From Bugulina stolonifera (Eukaryota > Bryozoa > Gymnolaemata > Cheilostomatida > Bugulidae): 64,000 nt of DNA. Positions 1-13,221 of this stretch are shown in pieces. A program made the translations under genes and the position numbers. The notes beneath the pieces are model-generated. The model made no database searches. It saw only the letters and a list, made by a program, of their open reading frames with translations, and was not told the origin of the DNA. The stretch covers positions 20,189,233-20,253,232 of the forward strand of contig OW285188.1 of NCBI GenBank assembly GCA_935421135.1, written 5' to 3'. Positions within the stretch are counted from its first letter, which is position 1; each line of letters starts with the position of its first letter.

Positions 1-616
1 TAATTTAACAAACAACTGAAGCCAGTGAGACTAAGCTCCACTATCTGCTACTATTATCATATGGGGAGATGTCTAGAGTTCCCCTTAAAACACCAGGTGT
101 GAGATCAAAGAACTCTGGCAATCGACTCTTAATTAAGATAAATTAAACAGGCAGCTATTTGTATATATTTAGATGATGCATATGAAGCTATTATCCAGTT
201 TTATAATGATTCCAGGAATGTGTTAGCTAGTGGGTGCTCTCTTTTAGTTGAAAGGTGGAGAATCATCAGCATAGGCATTACCTAACAACAGCAGAAATAA
301 ACTTTTTCCAAAGCTGAAGCTCATTTCCAAAACAGATAAAATTGGAAACACTATTCTAAAGACAAATTCGTTGGTATGCTTAGCACATTGGTCGTTCAGA
401 AACTGGTTCTGTGCAGTGTGTAACTACTAATTACTACATTCTGCTGTGTAAAAAGTTTCACGATATTAAAATTCCAAGGCAGAAATCCAGAAAAACTAGA
501 AATCAACTGCTAACTGTTGAGGGGTGGACTCAGAACCATGTGGGCATACCTTATTAAAAAAACAACAGACTACTAAAATGATTGCTTGATTTTGGTCCTC
601 TGATGCTTGCAAGGAA

Positions 617-688
617 GCCTCTATAACTCAGTGGCAGAGTGCTGGTCTTGTAAACCAGCGGTCTTGGGTTCAATCCCCAATGGAGGCT
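617..688 (+). tRNA. tRNA-Thr (anticodon TGT)
   Basis: A 72-nt cloverleaf can be drawn by eye. The acceptor stem is GCCTCTA paired with TGGAGGC (one G-T wobble). The D arm carries an A-box-like TAACTCAGTGG. The anticodon stem CTGGT/ACCAG closes a 7-nt loop CTTGTAA with anticodon TGT, which reads ACA (Thr). The T arm TTGGG-TTCAATC-CCCAA contains the B box GGTTCAATCCC. A run of five T begins at the discriminator position, giving a pol III terminator. It is intron-free and sits antisense inside the presumed intron of the CCDC141-like gene. A tRNA-derived SINE head is possible, but the complete stems favour a working gene. Confidence 0.9.
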
Positions 689-845
689 TTTTGCCTTACT
701 TTTGCAGAACTTTGCAATAAACAATTGTAGCCAAACGACACCTAAGAATACCCAGTAAAGATATTTCTCGTAAAACATGATTGCACATGGTTTACATGCG
801 CAAAACATGCAAGAACTCCCCATCTGGTGAACTTTATTACGTATG

Positions 846-1430
846 ATAGATATGTTCACACTGTCCCATCCCATCACAGATATGTTCACACTGTCCCATC
901 CCATCACAGATATGTTCACACTGTCCTACCCTATCACAGATATGCTCACACTGCCCTATCCCATCAGAGATATGTTCACACTGTCCTATCCCATCAGAGA
1001 TATGTTCACACTGTCCTACCCTATCACAGATATGTTCACACTGTCCTACCCCATCATAGATATGTTCACACTGTCCCATCCCATCACAGATATGCTCACA
1101 CTGTCCTATCCCATCACAGATATGTTCACACTGTCCTATCCCATCACAGACATGTTCACACTGTCCCATCCCATCACAGATATGCTCACACTGTCCTATC
1201 CCATCACAGATATGTTCACACTGTCATATCCCATCACAGACATGTTCACACTGTCCCATCCCATCACAGATATGCTCACACTGTCCTATCCCATCACAGA
1301 TATGTTCACACTGTCATACCCTATCACAGATATGTTCACAATGTCCTATCCCATCACATATATTAATATGTTCACACTCCCCTATCCCATCACAGACATG
1401 CTCACACTCCCCTATCCCATCACATATACG
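846..1430. repeat. 30-bp minisatellite (~19 copies)
   Basis: Tandem units of 30 bp with core GATATGTTCACACTGTCCC followed by ATCCCATCACA; point variants such as CATGCTCAC and CATACC occur between copies. Because 30 is a multiple of 3 and the unit lacks stops in several frames, long repeat ORFs appear on both strands; they are not taken as genes. Confidence 0.95.
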
Positions 1431-1784
1431 TTCTTGCAGTTACAAAATGCCAAATCTTACTCAGAACTACTCATGGTATATTTTTAAATTGCAAACAGCC
1501 GTAGTCTGTAGGAACTGAATCATTTACAGCCATCACTCACTAATCATATATAGCCAGCCAACATAGATTTGGATAGATTTTAGCAGGGGCTATCCCAACA
1601 GGTTTAGCATTGCTAGAGAATGTGTCATTCCAGACTGGTAGATTGAGTACTTGACCTTTAGGTTATTGAGTGGTAGACTGTTGCTGCCAAACTTTGCTGT
1701 GCAATCAGTCATTAACGAAGGCAGCATCAGCTTATGATTACAAATATACATATACATTGAAGAAGTACTATACAAATGTAGTTA

Positions 1785-1985
1785 CAAACATAAAGTAATA
1801 TCCATGGAATTATCATAGTACAATGTAATTCAATGGTTAGAAACAAAGTAATATCATAGTAATTCTATGGTCAAAAATATAAAAATATCATAGTAACTCT
1901 ATAGTTATAAACATACAGTAATATCATAGTAACTCTACAGTTATAAACATACAGTAATATCATAGTAACTCTAGGGTTATAAATT
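1785..1985. repeat. ~36-bp AT-rich tandem repeat (~5 copies)
   Basis: Degenerate copies of a unit containing ATATCATAGTAACTCTA followed by GTTATAAACATACAGTA. The last three copies are nearly identical; the first two are more diverged. Confidence 0.8.
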
Positions 1986-2513
1986 GTTGTAAACACTGAT
2001 TGCATGGTAATAAAAAGATGTAGAATCACCAATTATAATTGCATACATGATTTAGGTTGCATGTATGTTGATCAGCTAGAGACATGCATGTAGATATGAC
2101 ACAGTATATATTATTTTCTAATGTACCAAAAATAATATTTTATTTATCTTGGACTACCAGGGGCTATCTCATACACAGAGTATGAGTGATTTCAAATTGG
2201 ATGCAAAAAAAAGAAATGTGTCCCAGTGAAATCATCAACAAATAACCTGTACAACTGTACCGGACATTTCACAAGTAATTTGGAGATTGGGGGAAGAGCA
2301 CTGGCTGTTTTTAATTAGATTTTTCCTAACTATGCATTCTCCAGCAGTCACACAATCATTTAGTTGAACTTACAGAATACAGTCCCACACACGGTACCGG
2401 CTGCTATTTAAGCAACGAAAATGAGAAAGAGACCAAAAGTTCGGCTACCCAATCAATGTGGTCGAAAGTCCCAACTAACCAATCAATGTGGTCTCAGCAA
2501 TAGTTATGCTTAC

Positions 2514-3121
2514 CTGGAGTTTATCTATCAGCTCCATGTGTTCTTTCCTCAACCTCTTGGCGTCTTCCAGAGTAATCCCAATGGTAAGTATGTGTGGATC
2601 CATGGAGTCTATCTGAGCCTGGACCCAGTCTCCAGCCTGCAACAACACATCCATTAGTACACATGTCATGTAACTACAAACCTAGCTACTACCATACTCC
2701 ACTATATCTAAACTGTGGCAGTAGTACTCAGCACTAACACATGAGTTGGCAAGATGTGAGTTATATCCGCAGCATGTGCAAAATCAGATGTACATGTACA
2801 TGTATATACAGCCAAAACAGACCACGCCATGATAACAATAGTAAGTTGTAGATGATGCCAGAACAAAGTAAAATCTTCTCAAGATACAATTCTAAACTGA
2901 AACAACATACAATGTGTAAAGCGAAAAGAAACTGATTTGAACAGATAAATCATTTTACTACTCTTGATCTACAAAACCTGACTTACTCGTAACACAGCAA
3001 TAACAATCCTACTCTGTCCAGACTGAATTGCTACTGTAGCGACGCTCGCAGCTTGTCCAGGTACAGGGTTAGGACCCTGTTGTCGAACAAGCTGCCTATC
3101 GGGTGGTTTATTTTCCTCCAT
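2514..3121 (-). CDS. CCDC141: CCDC141-like protein, first two coding exons (partial)
   Basis: Minus-strand coding exons 2987-3121 (45 codons, phase 0, donor GTAAGT) and 2514-2636 (41 codons, acceptor TTGCAG, donor GTAAGC). The start is the ATG at 3119-3121 (MEENKPPDRQ). The product contains QSGQSRIVIAVLR joined across the splice to AGDWVQAQID, then LTIGITLEDAKRL. This closely follows the N-terminus of vertebrate CCDC141 as I remember it (AGDSKIVIAVIKCGKWVQLQ, then a LEIGSS-like stretch), including the exon-joined part. CCDC141 is a large spectrin-repeat/coiled-coil protein linked to cytoskeleton and cell migration in vertebrates; its role here is inferred only by family. The rest of the gene lies beyond the left edge. 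The next gene upstream on the same strand is SESTD1-like. Confidence 0.75.
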
Positions 3122-3831
3122 GTTTACGTTGTATACCACAAATACTTAATGGTATAAGCGGAGGAGGAATCGAAAACGCATCAGCCAGCCGTTCAAATAG
3201 AGATCATACAACCCACTGCTGTCATGAATTAACATAGAGAGCAGTGGCAGCGTATTTAATTATAATTATGTTGTAAGGCAAAATGTTAGATTGTAGAAAA
3301 TCTGCATTGTAGTTATGAGCAAGCCTAATTGGTGGGTTGCATTCATAATGAACATTTAGCTGATTCCCGCTTTTACATCAATCTACTGAAAGGGTAAACA
3401 GACCACCCGATAATAGAGACAGTAAACCTCAAGCTAATGAATACTGGATAACAGGCAGTTGCATAGAAAGCACTAGAGATCATTTGGTAGTAATTCATTA
3501 ATTAGTGCTCAGATTCCTAGAGATAAACTATCTAAACATCCATGTCCGCCAGCACCATGCAGTAGATGAGCAGTAACCTCTGTGTATAGTATAGGTAAAT
3601 ATAGGGGTATATGCAGTATAGTACATGTATGTAGCATATGCTACAAACACTTTACTTGGACCAATAGAAATATAATTACACATGTGAACCTACAAGTTAA
3701 TTTTTTAGATGTATAAATAATAAATATATTTATGCAAGTGCCCACTCCCATTGCACGTGTGTCTGTATGTGTGTAGGTGTACTTGTATAATTATATGTAT
3801 GTACATGTACATGTATTATATACATGTATCT

Positions 3832-3965
3832 ATAGTGTGTAGTGTGTAGTGTGCAGTGTGTAGTGTGCAGTGTGCAGTGTGCAGTGTGCAGTGTGCAGTG
3901 TGCAGTGTGCAGTGTGCAGTGTGCAGTGTGCAGTGTGTAGTGTGTAGTGCGCGGCGTGTAGTGTG
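3832..3965. repeat. 7-bp microsatellite (CAGTGTG)n
   Basis: About 19 tandem copies of CAGTGTG/TAGTGTG, in the region between the CCDC141-like and SESTD1-like genes. An ORF through it on the minus strand (LHTAHCT repeats) is an artefact. Confidence 0.9.
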
Positions 3966-4524
3966 GTCTATGTATAGTAGGTCTGTGTGGATAGACTATA
4001 ATGTACTCTATAAGTAAGCAAGAGGTGCAATAGAAAATAGAAATATTTGATATTGTTCGGAATAGACTAAGAATAGCCTCAACAGATAAAGTAATAGTAA
4101 TGTTGTTTGAATTAGTGTTATATGAATGTAAATGTAGGTCTATCGAAATTCTAAAGAGACTAGTCACCCTCATAAAATATTGTGATTCCATTGTGGAAAC
4201 AACAGCACCTTACAGTGGAGGTTATAATATACATGTAAGTATACACTTGTATATTATTATTACATAGGTTATAATACAGAGCATACTCATGTTGTGTATA
4301 ATATAGAGTACATTTAGGTAATTAATATAAATGGGAATCATTATAATATAACACAGGTTAGATTATTGTATGTTTATGGAAAGTATTATCTAACATATGG
4401 AAGTATCAGATGTGGTAAACATATATATAGTAGTACATGTACTAGTAAATAGTACATGTGGTTATATAATACTACTGGAGTCTAGAACACCAGTCACTAG
4501 AGTTACAATAATATGTGCAAAAGT

Positions 4525-4675
4525 GGAGAAATTTGAGATAGTCTTTGTTCTTCGTCAAAACTGAAGCAGGAGAAGTTGTCTTCTCTATATTTTGTTGGTA
4601 GATCAACCTTACCACAAACCCCAACCAAGGAACTAAGGCTATCTAAATCTCTCCACTACTGTACCTAACAGGGTC
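4525..4675 (-). repeat. Dispersed repeat, copy A (second copy at 37762-37885)
   Basis: In reverse complement this stretch aligns with 37762-37885. Both contain GGAGA followed by TAGCC, then AAAATATAGAGAAGACAACT directly followed by TCTCCTGCTTCAGTTTT, then AAGAACAAAG and CTATCTCAA. The copies lie in opposite orientation 33 kb apart, which marks an interspersed element about 130-150 bp long. Class unknown; SINE or MITE are possible. Confidence 0.7.
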
Positions 4676-5062
4676 AATGTAAATTCAGATGTGAGCAGTG
4701 TGATATATCCCTTACTTCTATATAATGTATTTATATTCAATATGAGACAAAATGGATGATTGGATACTGAGGCAGATTACAGCCGTTATACTGCTCCATT
4801 TATATCAAACATGTGAGTTCTGATTCGCTGAGACTTTACCGCCGGAGTTATCACCTCCTTAGTATCACTAGCATATTACTAACAGCAAGAGATGTCCACT
4901 ATACATAAAAGACACAAGGAAGACGGGTTACAAAGATGGAGAAGATGTCTAGAAGATAAGGGACTGGAGCTGCGCATGACAAAGACATAACATTTGCTAC
5001 CGTCAGGAGAAAAGGCCACCATACCAGTACTAACTTCCTAAAATGCGGTTGACTATTAATTA

Positions 5063-8000
5063 TTACAATGTAGATGTATAATGTATAATGAATGAATTGT
5101 ACAATACCTTCTGAAGTCTCAACCAGATATCCGAAGAAGGCGATACAAATGTATACCTCTTCTTCTCACTTGAGGATTTAGTGAATGTAGACTTTGTCGT
5201 TGAAGATGTCATGGATAGACAACTCCTCACAGTCTTTGACCTAGAAACATAATCATGTATTAAAAATGCTAAAAAGACATTATTATATAAAAAATGGCCA
5301 AACCCCCTAACATACTCATGTATGAATGAGTGGGAAACAAAAGAATAGAGAATGACCTTGAAATCTGATGAAATGAAAAATTTCAGTACAGTCCAGTATC
5401 ATAAATATTTGGCAGACTGTGTATATATATACCTATACAAAGACAACATACCGAAACCCTCCAGAAGGTTCATCCAGCTGCTTTATATACCTTGGTGTGA
5501 AGACAGGAATGCAAACATGGGGGAGTAACTCTTTCATCTTAGAATAGAGGGACAGCATCTTGACCTCCACCTTAGCAGAGGGTCTAAGATTCTTCAGCTC
5601 TGTTTTCCTACCCAAAAACACTTTATTTAATAAAAGACTCACAAATGAGTGAAGAAACAGTACGGAACTATCATCTAACACGAGAAAATTGCGTTCAAGA
5701 AAAATAATTCTTTAGAAGATGCAATTAATAAAGTCTACCATGACCATAGTAATACCATGACCATAACTTTGATCAAGTAATATGAATAGGTGATCGTGTG
5801 ATGGTTAAAAAGCAGATATTCTTCATGTGTTTATAAATGTCAATGACGTTATAGAGAAAGATAATAATAAACTAACTTGAATATTTGATCACTCATGAGA
5901 CTGCCACCAAGCTGCATGATCTTGAGATAATCCTCCAGAAATTTATCTTCTGAGATATTGTGCTGTGTACAATACTTGCGTAACAATGCCACATAGTCGG
6001 AGGATGAGACAGTTCCACTTTGCCTCGACTTTAAAGTCATGAGCAGAGACTCTGCTACTTCTAGAAGCTGTGAATACAACATTAAGGTATCTATCATAAA
6101 AATAATCTCAGTACAGGAAACGATTAAATATTTTCATAAAAGGTTTACATAAACTCTGTACAATTAACAATATTATTTAAAAAAAAGTAAGAAATAAAGG
6201 CTCAGGCTGATCATGACCAACAATTGTGATTGATTTGATCATATGTAAACGTCACCAACTAGTACACAAATATGTTGATGACATTACACTACCATCTAGT
6301 ATACAAAATGTGTTGATGACATTACACCACCAACTAGTATACAAATATGTTGATGACATTACACCACCATCTAGTATACAAATGTGTTGATGACATTACA
6401 CCACCAACCAGTATACAAATGTGTTGATGACATTACACCACCAACTAGTATACAAATGTGTTGATGACATTACACCACCAACTAGTATACAAATATGTTG
6501 ATGACATTACACCACCAACTAGTATACAAATATGTTGATGACAGCACATCACCAAAGAAAATGACTCAGAAGAATTAAGATCGAGTGACTAAGTCAAGTT
6601 TACTGACTGTGTCATCAATCTTTTGGGAGAGTCTTTAATAAAAAGTTAAGATCTAAATGTATAAATAATAGTAAAAAATTCAGGTTCTTTGACTAAGGGA
6701 ATCTCTAACCTCATCAGCTCCTCTGTGAAACTTCTCAACCATCACTAGTTTGTTCTTCTCACAATTTAGGCAAAACGAAAATCTACTCCATGCGGACTGC
6801 AGCAGTTTCCTGTCTTGAGACACTTGGGAGAGGTCATACTTGAGTGACGCACACAAAGAACTAGCAGTTTGAATCAGCTGCTTTCCATACTCGTATGTTT
6901 CCTGGTAAGAAAGGATAACATGGCTCTCTAAAGTCCAAGTGTGACAGTAAAACTTTCAGTTGTACGCACACATACATTGTATTACTAAGTATAATGCTTT
7001 CCTCTCCCATTACCAATCTGAGTTAGTGGTAGGGAATTTATCTCCTCCTGTTCACAACATGATAAAACGTAAATGTAGATACCCCTTTACACGGTTACAC
7101 TGGCAGTGTTGGAACCCTGAAGCTTTTGGTTGGAACTGCATTGCGACAATTACTATGCATTGGTTATCCACGAAATGATTATTTTAGTAGCATCGCTTGC
7201 ATTACACCATTCCTGTAATCCATGTAAGCATATTTAGAGTGTGCTTGCATAGGAACTGAAGAGTATGCATTTACTTTCCAACTTACTCTAGCAGTTGCTT
7301 CTTGCTTACAGTGACCCGCCTTAAGTTTGCCGACCTCGGCAAGGTCATGTGTCAAGGTAGTCTCTTTCATCAAAATATCTGAAAGCTCGTTCATCCACAA
7401 GATGGCCTATAATGGTTTAACATATGCATAATGAGTGCAATACGCATTGTGTTGACTAAGTGACATCGGCAGACGACATAAACAGACGACAGTTCCATTT
7501 TTATCATCGCCATGTCAAATAAAGTTGTTCTCTTTACAACCATAATTAGTGGTAGAACTTAGAAGTCATGTGCCATCAAGTTTCTCACTAGCATATATAC
7601 TTGATGCATCAAGTCATAATGACTTAGCATTCCTCTGAATACAGAAACGTCTTGTAAAGAGAGGGTGCACTTGTTCGAAAGAAATAATTTTATGCATATT
7701 CCTCATCAGTCTACTTTTATTAGTACTATGAAAGGTCACAATATCCAATTGTTTATAGGAAGTTGGTCTACTCATGCTTTACTAACCCAAGTGGATCACA
7801 TCAAATGCCTGCTTTACACAATACAAACTAGTATATAACACTGACCTGTTTAATGTCTCTCTCGCATGACTTGAGTTGTAGATGCTGTTGAAGGCGTAGC
7901 TTCCTGTATTCACTGAGCTCTTCACACTTTGACTTTTGTGATTGCAGATAGTGAGTCTGTAAGATAATAATATGATATTTAAACAGTATTAGCATCAGAC

Positions 8001-11000
8001 CCTTTGTATGTTTGAAGCAAAACTCAATCACAGTTCAGCCACATGGTCGTAGGTTTAGCTAAGATATGTTGTTTTTCTTGAAATTGTGAGGATACGATTG
8101 GCTGCCAATGTGTTCATAGTGAACTCTCCTGTGATCAGAATACTAAGCTTCAGTGACGTACCACCAAGACACACATTCAGTTATTTCTTCCCAACTTCAG
8201 CAATATCATCCCAAATTTCACTAACATTTGTCAGTATGTGGCTTAGCTTTAATATAATTATTTAGACCAAACCTGACAAAATTAGAAATCTTACAATAGA
8301 CAAACGCAGGACAACTTTAGTTAAAAATCAAAAATACAGTACATATGCCTTAGCCTCAATTCTATACATTTACCTTAGCTTCAGTTCTATCAATGTCAGG
8401 TTGATAGCTGTGGTTTCTTTCCTTGCCAAACAGATCTTTAATTCGAACACAGAGAAGTTTGACTAGAGATTGGCTGCTCTTAACCAAGTCTTTATAGAGA
8501 CGGTCTACAAGCATGGAAACTCGAAATAAATGCAATTTGCATCAGCAGTTGCTCCTATACTTTAAAACAAGAAACATTCAAGTTCAACATTTATACAGTA
8601 GTGGTAAAAAGCCACATCTGGTAGAAAGTGAAGTGGAAGTCTTTTCCAAGTTTACTTCGCAGCACATTGAGATACGATGGACTAAATCTAAAACATCTCT
8701 CACAACTCTCACCAATATATTTGCATCTAGATTTCAGTTCATCTAGCTGTACTTGAGCACATTGAGCAGTAGGGGCTGACAACTCCAGCCTGCACAGCCT
8801 TTCCATATTTACCATGCTAGAGTGTAGCTGCAACACCAAAGTCAAACATTACAATAATATAATAGAAATATGCATTTCTCTGGGAAATTATCCAATAATG
8901 TATTTTCAAAACATATTTTATTATTTTCCCACCATAGAATTCAGATTGTGGCAAAAGGAGACAGGTAACTAATAAAATAGAGCAGTTCATATAACAATGC
9001 ATTCATGGTTATAGTATTTGGACGATGAGTTTGCAATAAAATAAATCAATCAGTGGGCCAATCAACTTAGGAGTTGGAATATTACCTCCTGAGCTACACG
9101 ATGGAACCTCAAAGAGCTTGTCACTAAAGTCTTTCGTTCTTCCATTCTGTTTGCAAAGTTTCGGCACACAGTATCCATGTAGTCTCTTTGTGACTTTACA
9201 TTTGTAGCAGACATGTTTGCAATAGACATGTTTGCGACAGAAGAATGAGCTCCATCTATCAGTTTGTTACACTCATGTCTCAATCTGGCAAACTCACCAT
9301 AAATATGCTGCTCAATAAAATAAAATCACTGTTCTGCGGCATGTATTCGTTTCAATAAGCTAATTATTTTACAAACTGATATGTTACACCTTCTGCATGT
9401 ACCAATCAACCATGCAGTATTAGGTGACGCTTAACTACAGTTCGATGAAACGTGTAAACATAATTATCTCTAGTAAGAGAGGCCAAACCACTCAAACTAT
9501 TCAATATGTGGCCATGTCATGGTTTTCATCCCTTACTGGAAGCAGATGGGAGCTGGGAGTGGGTTCCAAATTTTATAACAAATATTTATACTTCTACATA
9601 CCAGACATTTTACTTCGAGTTGGCTATGCTTATTGTGCAATTCATTGGCTTTCTCTGCACTATCCCCAATATCAGTATAAGAGAGAAGTAAGCTATTCCC
9701 TTCACCGAGTACCCAATCGATAACCTGAAAGCAGACAACTATACTCTAACTATCATCAGGATTCATGGTATGTGAATTAACGTAATTATATTTACACTTC
9801 ATAAAATTGTGATGGAAATCAACAACTCATTCCAGATTATATACACATACTAAAACATGACAACAATTTGTTATTGTTCTGCTTTCATCTAGGAGTAACC
9901 GGTTTCAAAGATCATGGAATATAAAATATTATGTAGTTTTCATGGTGGTTCAACCCAAGATAGTATGAAAGAACTACATGTACATAAAATATTGGCACCT
10001 TCTGAATGGTCTTCGTAATTAATCCTGCCAATGTGAAGCTAAGACAATACCAAAATGCCAAAAACTGGTGACACACGACAATTAAAAAATTCATTCGTCC
10101 ACACAAACCTTTTTCATGCAATACTGAAGGAGAGAGAGTTTAGCTTTAGCAGGAGACTTTTCAGCAAGACTCTTGATATACTTTCGACACAATTCCAGCT
10201 TTTCTTCTAAAATGCTAATGGCCAGTCGAACATGATCCTGTCTATTGAATACACGATCTCTGATGACGAATCCACTCTCTTCATCTACATGAATGACTGT
10301 CAGCCCTTTCAACAGCGCTTTACCTACGGTATACATCAAGTCAAATATAGCTGATGGGAAATCATACATAATTACAATATCCATGTACATGTATATGCAC
10401 TTTGACAATGTAATGGTATATACAAAGTGTATACATGTTATGTATACGTATATAAAAGAAGCTATGATAAATAGAGTACAGATATGTAGGGTTACTATGA
10501 CAGATGAGATACAACACACTGATATTGTATACCTTTCATGACAAGCTGCTCTGTGGACAGTAAGACATCAGTAGAAGAGTCAGACACTCTGCCAACATGA
10601 ACCGTTTTCATCCAATTAGCTTCATCCAGAAAAGACTCCATAGCCTGTAATAAATGAGCTTATACCAAATGAGACAGATTGCTGTTGACAACAACGTTTA
10701 AAAACTAAACATCCAGCTGTCATGTCACATTATTTTGACTTTGTGTTCATAAATTGGATCTGTACTCATAGTTAAGGTCAGGAAAGAATGAGGGTAATTC
10801 TAATAACATACCGTATCATATAGGAAATAATATTAGTGACACCTACCAGCTGAGTTTGTATCCATTCCTCATGATTGTAGTCAATATTTCCAGCAAGGTC
10901 CTTACAGAGATTATTGCATGAGATAAAGTTCGTTATTTTTGATAATGGTATGAACTTGGGCTGTAAAACACACGGCAACACAAGTGAAAACTCGAAAATA

Positions 11001-13221
11001 CATTTTTGCAGTTTCAAATTTCAAATACATGTTTACATGAAAGTGATTCTTAAAAAACACAAACAAATAAAAAAAAACTTACAGCCTCTACTTCCCACTG
11101 TTAATGCCAGGCAATAAAGTAAAGATCTAAAGAGATCTGCATTTTTTCTAAGGTTAGTATACAAATGCGCATGTATAAATAAATCACATGCAAATCTATC
11201 TATATGCATACATGAAACCTAAACTACATTGTAACTTAAAAATGAGTTAAATCCTAAAACAATCAGCGACTACGAAGTAAAAAAAAAATGTAGTGAAACG
11301 ATATCCGAAATATTAGCAGAATTCACCTCTACACCAATGCCATACTTGTCTTTCCTGAAACTGCTTCGTAAAGCAGAAGAACACGTCTGATGTTGATCTA
11401 TCTTGATAATGACAATGTGCGAGATTCTGTGCGAACAGGATATTGCATCATGAACAGAGCGTACGAGGAGCTTGAGGTGTTTATAATATCCAGCATGATT
11501 GTCAATGAGTAATGTGAAGCCTTGGGCTGATATCCTTCCACTGGTAGATAGAAGAGTACGAGACAGCAGTCAGTAAGTTGGTTGGGGTATGGCACATACA
11601 TACGCATTATATAGCATAATCTTAGATTAAACATTGTGAGCTGACAAATAATACACTAATGATAAATCTGAGCGATAATTATGCTGGATGGATTCCAGGT
11701 TCTAGGTTATACTGTACAGTGACTGCGATAACTTGCAAAAGTATTATTATCAATTTAAAGGTTACCTGGGCAGTACTGAAAGATATTGAACTGTTTTCGT
11801 CAACTCCTCCAGATTCAGAGTGATAGAATGTGGGTGAGAAGGTACTGTTATTATGACACAACCACTACCATCCCAGCCACCTGAAAGCATGCAGGGATAA
11901 CTGGTGTTTAATTGGCCTACACACACTATGATAAACCAACTTAACCCAAACTATTTGTCAACAATCCCATTTATTTGAAATTTGGTTCAATATAGGGTCT
12001 ATGCTTTCTTCAGAAATATAGGTTACAAACATGTACATCTATTATATTGCAAAAACATCATGTGGCATATTTCACTGACAAAAATTTCACCGATTAATCT
12101 TCCATTATCAATGAAGTTTCGAGTATATGACGGAGTTCAGTTATTTTAGTGAAACACATAATACGCTATACTCGTATCCACTTACCAGTTATATAGGCCC
12201 ATTTACTCCTTAATATATCCAGTATATCTCTTGCTCTTGGGGCTAAAACATCCATCATAACATTCAACTACATGTAAGTAGAGATACTGTTCTTCTATGC
12301 GTATACTTTCAAAATTAACATTGTAACTGTAAGTAGTCTGCGGTTTCTCAAATTGCATTATGGGAAAATAGCAAAAGATGGGATCTCTATTACTGCTATC
12401 AGATTGAGTTGTAGACAATGTATTGTTTTTACTAAACCTAACACACTATTAATACACTAAACTAGGAATATAGCTTCAGTTCTTTGATTTTATATATTAA
12501 ATAAATACAGCAACAGACAGCATAACAACATCAGATAATTCAGTAACCCTAATCTAACTTGTATAGCATCTGTGTGAAAGTGGATGCCAATGAACCTTCT
12601 ATAACATATTATACAATGCTGAGAATATCAATATATTGTGTAGTGCATTCACACACCTCAGTAGGCTATATCAGATTATTTACATGGATATAATGTTTTC
12701 TTCAAGCAAAATGAAATTTATAATTGAGAAAATAACAGAATACAAAAAATGGAAACATAAATATGCACATTTAAAACATTATATTTACAGCCTTAACAGT
12801 ATTCTCCACAACAACAGCCAATGAATGAAGAATATCAGCTTGCATCAAGTTGAGTTTTTAATATGCTTATTTCTCAGGTCGAAAATTATATCCCAATCTA
12901 TTTTCATAATTTGTTTACACATCCCAACACTGTCAAAATAAAAGAGTAATTTGTATCACTTGTCTTAGTGTGTACCTGATATCCACTACTTAGACTGTAA
13001 GATGGTGTAAATAGAAACTTGGCACAACAACATGTTTTCTAATTATGGACAAAATACATGTAATATTCATAGAGATATATCAAACCTTTGCAGAGTTCCC
13101 GCAACATTGAAGATGCGGAAAGTCTTGGTTCTTCATCAGTAGTTTCAGGTTCCAGACCGTTAGCAAGATCAAGATCTGAGTTTCTAGAGGATCCAGTATG
13201 GTAAGCCGAGGCTGCCTCCAT
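5063..13221 (-). CDS. SESTD1: SEC14 and spectrin-repeat protein 1-like (SESTD1)
   Basis: Seventeen minus-strand coding exons, all in phase: 13086-13221, 12186-12242, 11766-11880, 11327-11540, 10847-10960, 10533-10644, 10109-10323, 9602-9724, 9086-9307, 8713-8827, 8374-8504, 7846-7956, 7287-7406, 6710-6901, 5877-6067, 5452-5607, 5108-5240; total 819 codons. Reading through the last weak donor gives a stop at 5063, otherwise a terminal exon is missing. Residues about 1-50 are an acidic tail not seen in human SESTD1. A SEC14/CRAL-TRIO domain follows (about 52-210: ILDILRSKWAYITG, VIITVPSHP, AQGFTLLID, DLAGNIDYNHEEW), then spectrin-like helices (about 280-660: VIDWVLGEG, ETYEYGKQLIQTA), and a C-terminal YTFVSPSSDIW resembling human YFGSPSD. 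Each block lines up in order with human SESTD1 (696 aa). Vertebrate SESTD1 binds phosphoinositides and TRPC channels and acts in Wnt/Dact signalling. TRIO/Kalirin share the architecture but would continue into RhoGEF domains, which are absent here. Confidence 0.88.
6255..6548. repeat. 37-bp minisatellite (8 copies)
   Basis: Unit ACACCACCAACTAGTATACA followed by AATATGTTGATGACATT. It lies in the SESTD1-like intron between the exons at 6710-6901 and 5877-6067, beginning about 165 bp downstream of the donor. Confidence 0.93.

Larger units (their letters stand above)
1..2513. other. CCDC141-like intron 2 (left part), no exon recognised
   Basis: This stretch lies downstream of the second coding exon of the minus-strand CCDC141-like gene and is read as its intron, because that exon ends in a good donor at 2508-2513 and no further exon of the family could be found. 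It holds a plus-strand tRNA-Thr, a 30-bp minisatellite and a shorter ~36-bp tandem repeat. A plus-strand open stretch of about 45 codons at roughly 149-283 was seen but matches nothing I recognise and has no Met start. Confidence 0.5.
3122..5062. other. Intergenic interval SESTD1-like / CCDC141-like
   Basis: About 1.9 kb between the end of the SESTD1-like CDS and the CCDC141-like start codon. It contains the 7-bp microsatellite and one copy of a dispersed repeat (4525-4675). No other convincing exon was found, although a further terminal SESTD1-like exon could hide here. Confidence 0.5.

Noticed and set aside
846..1430. CRISPR-like array
   Set aside because: The units are contiguous tandem repeats without unique spacers, in a eukaryotic genome; the same holds for the other arrays.
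827..1487. Overlapping long ORFs on both strands with 10-residue repeats
   Set aside because: They are read-through of the 30-bp minisatellite; unit length divisible by three creates stop-free frames without any gene signal.
8591..8712. Longer version of SESTD1-like exon 10 extending to a stop at 8591
   Set aside because: A GTGAGA donor at 8707-8712 joins in phase to the next exon and restores the family sequence, so the extension is intron.
9424..9723. Plus-strand ORF of 99 codons
   Set aside because: Shadow of a SESTD1-like exon on the opposite strand.
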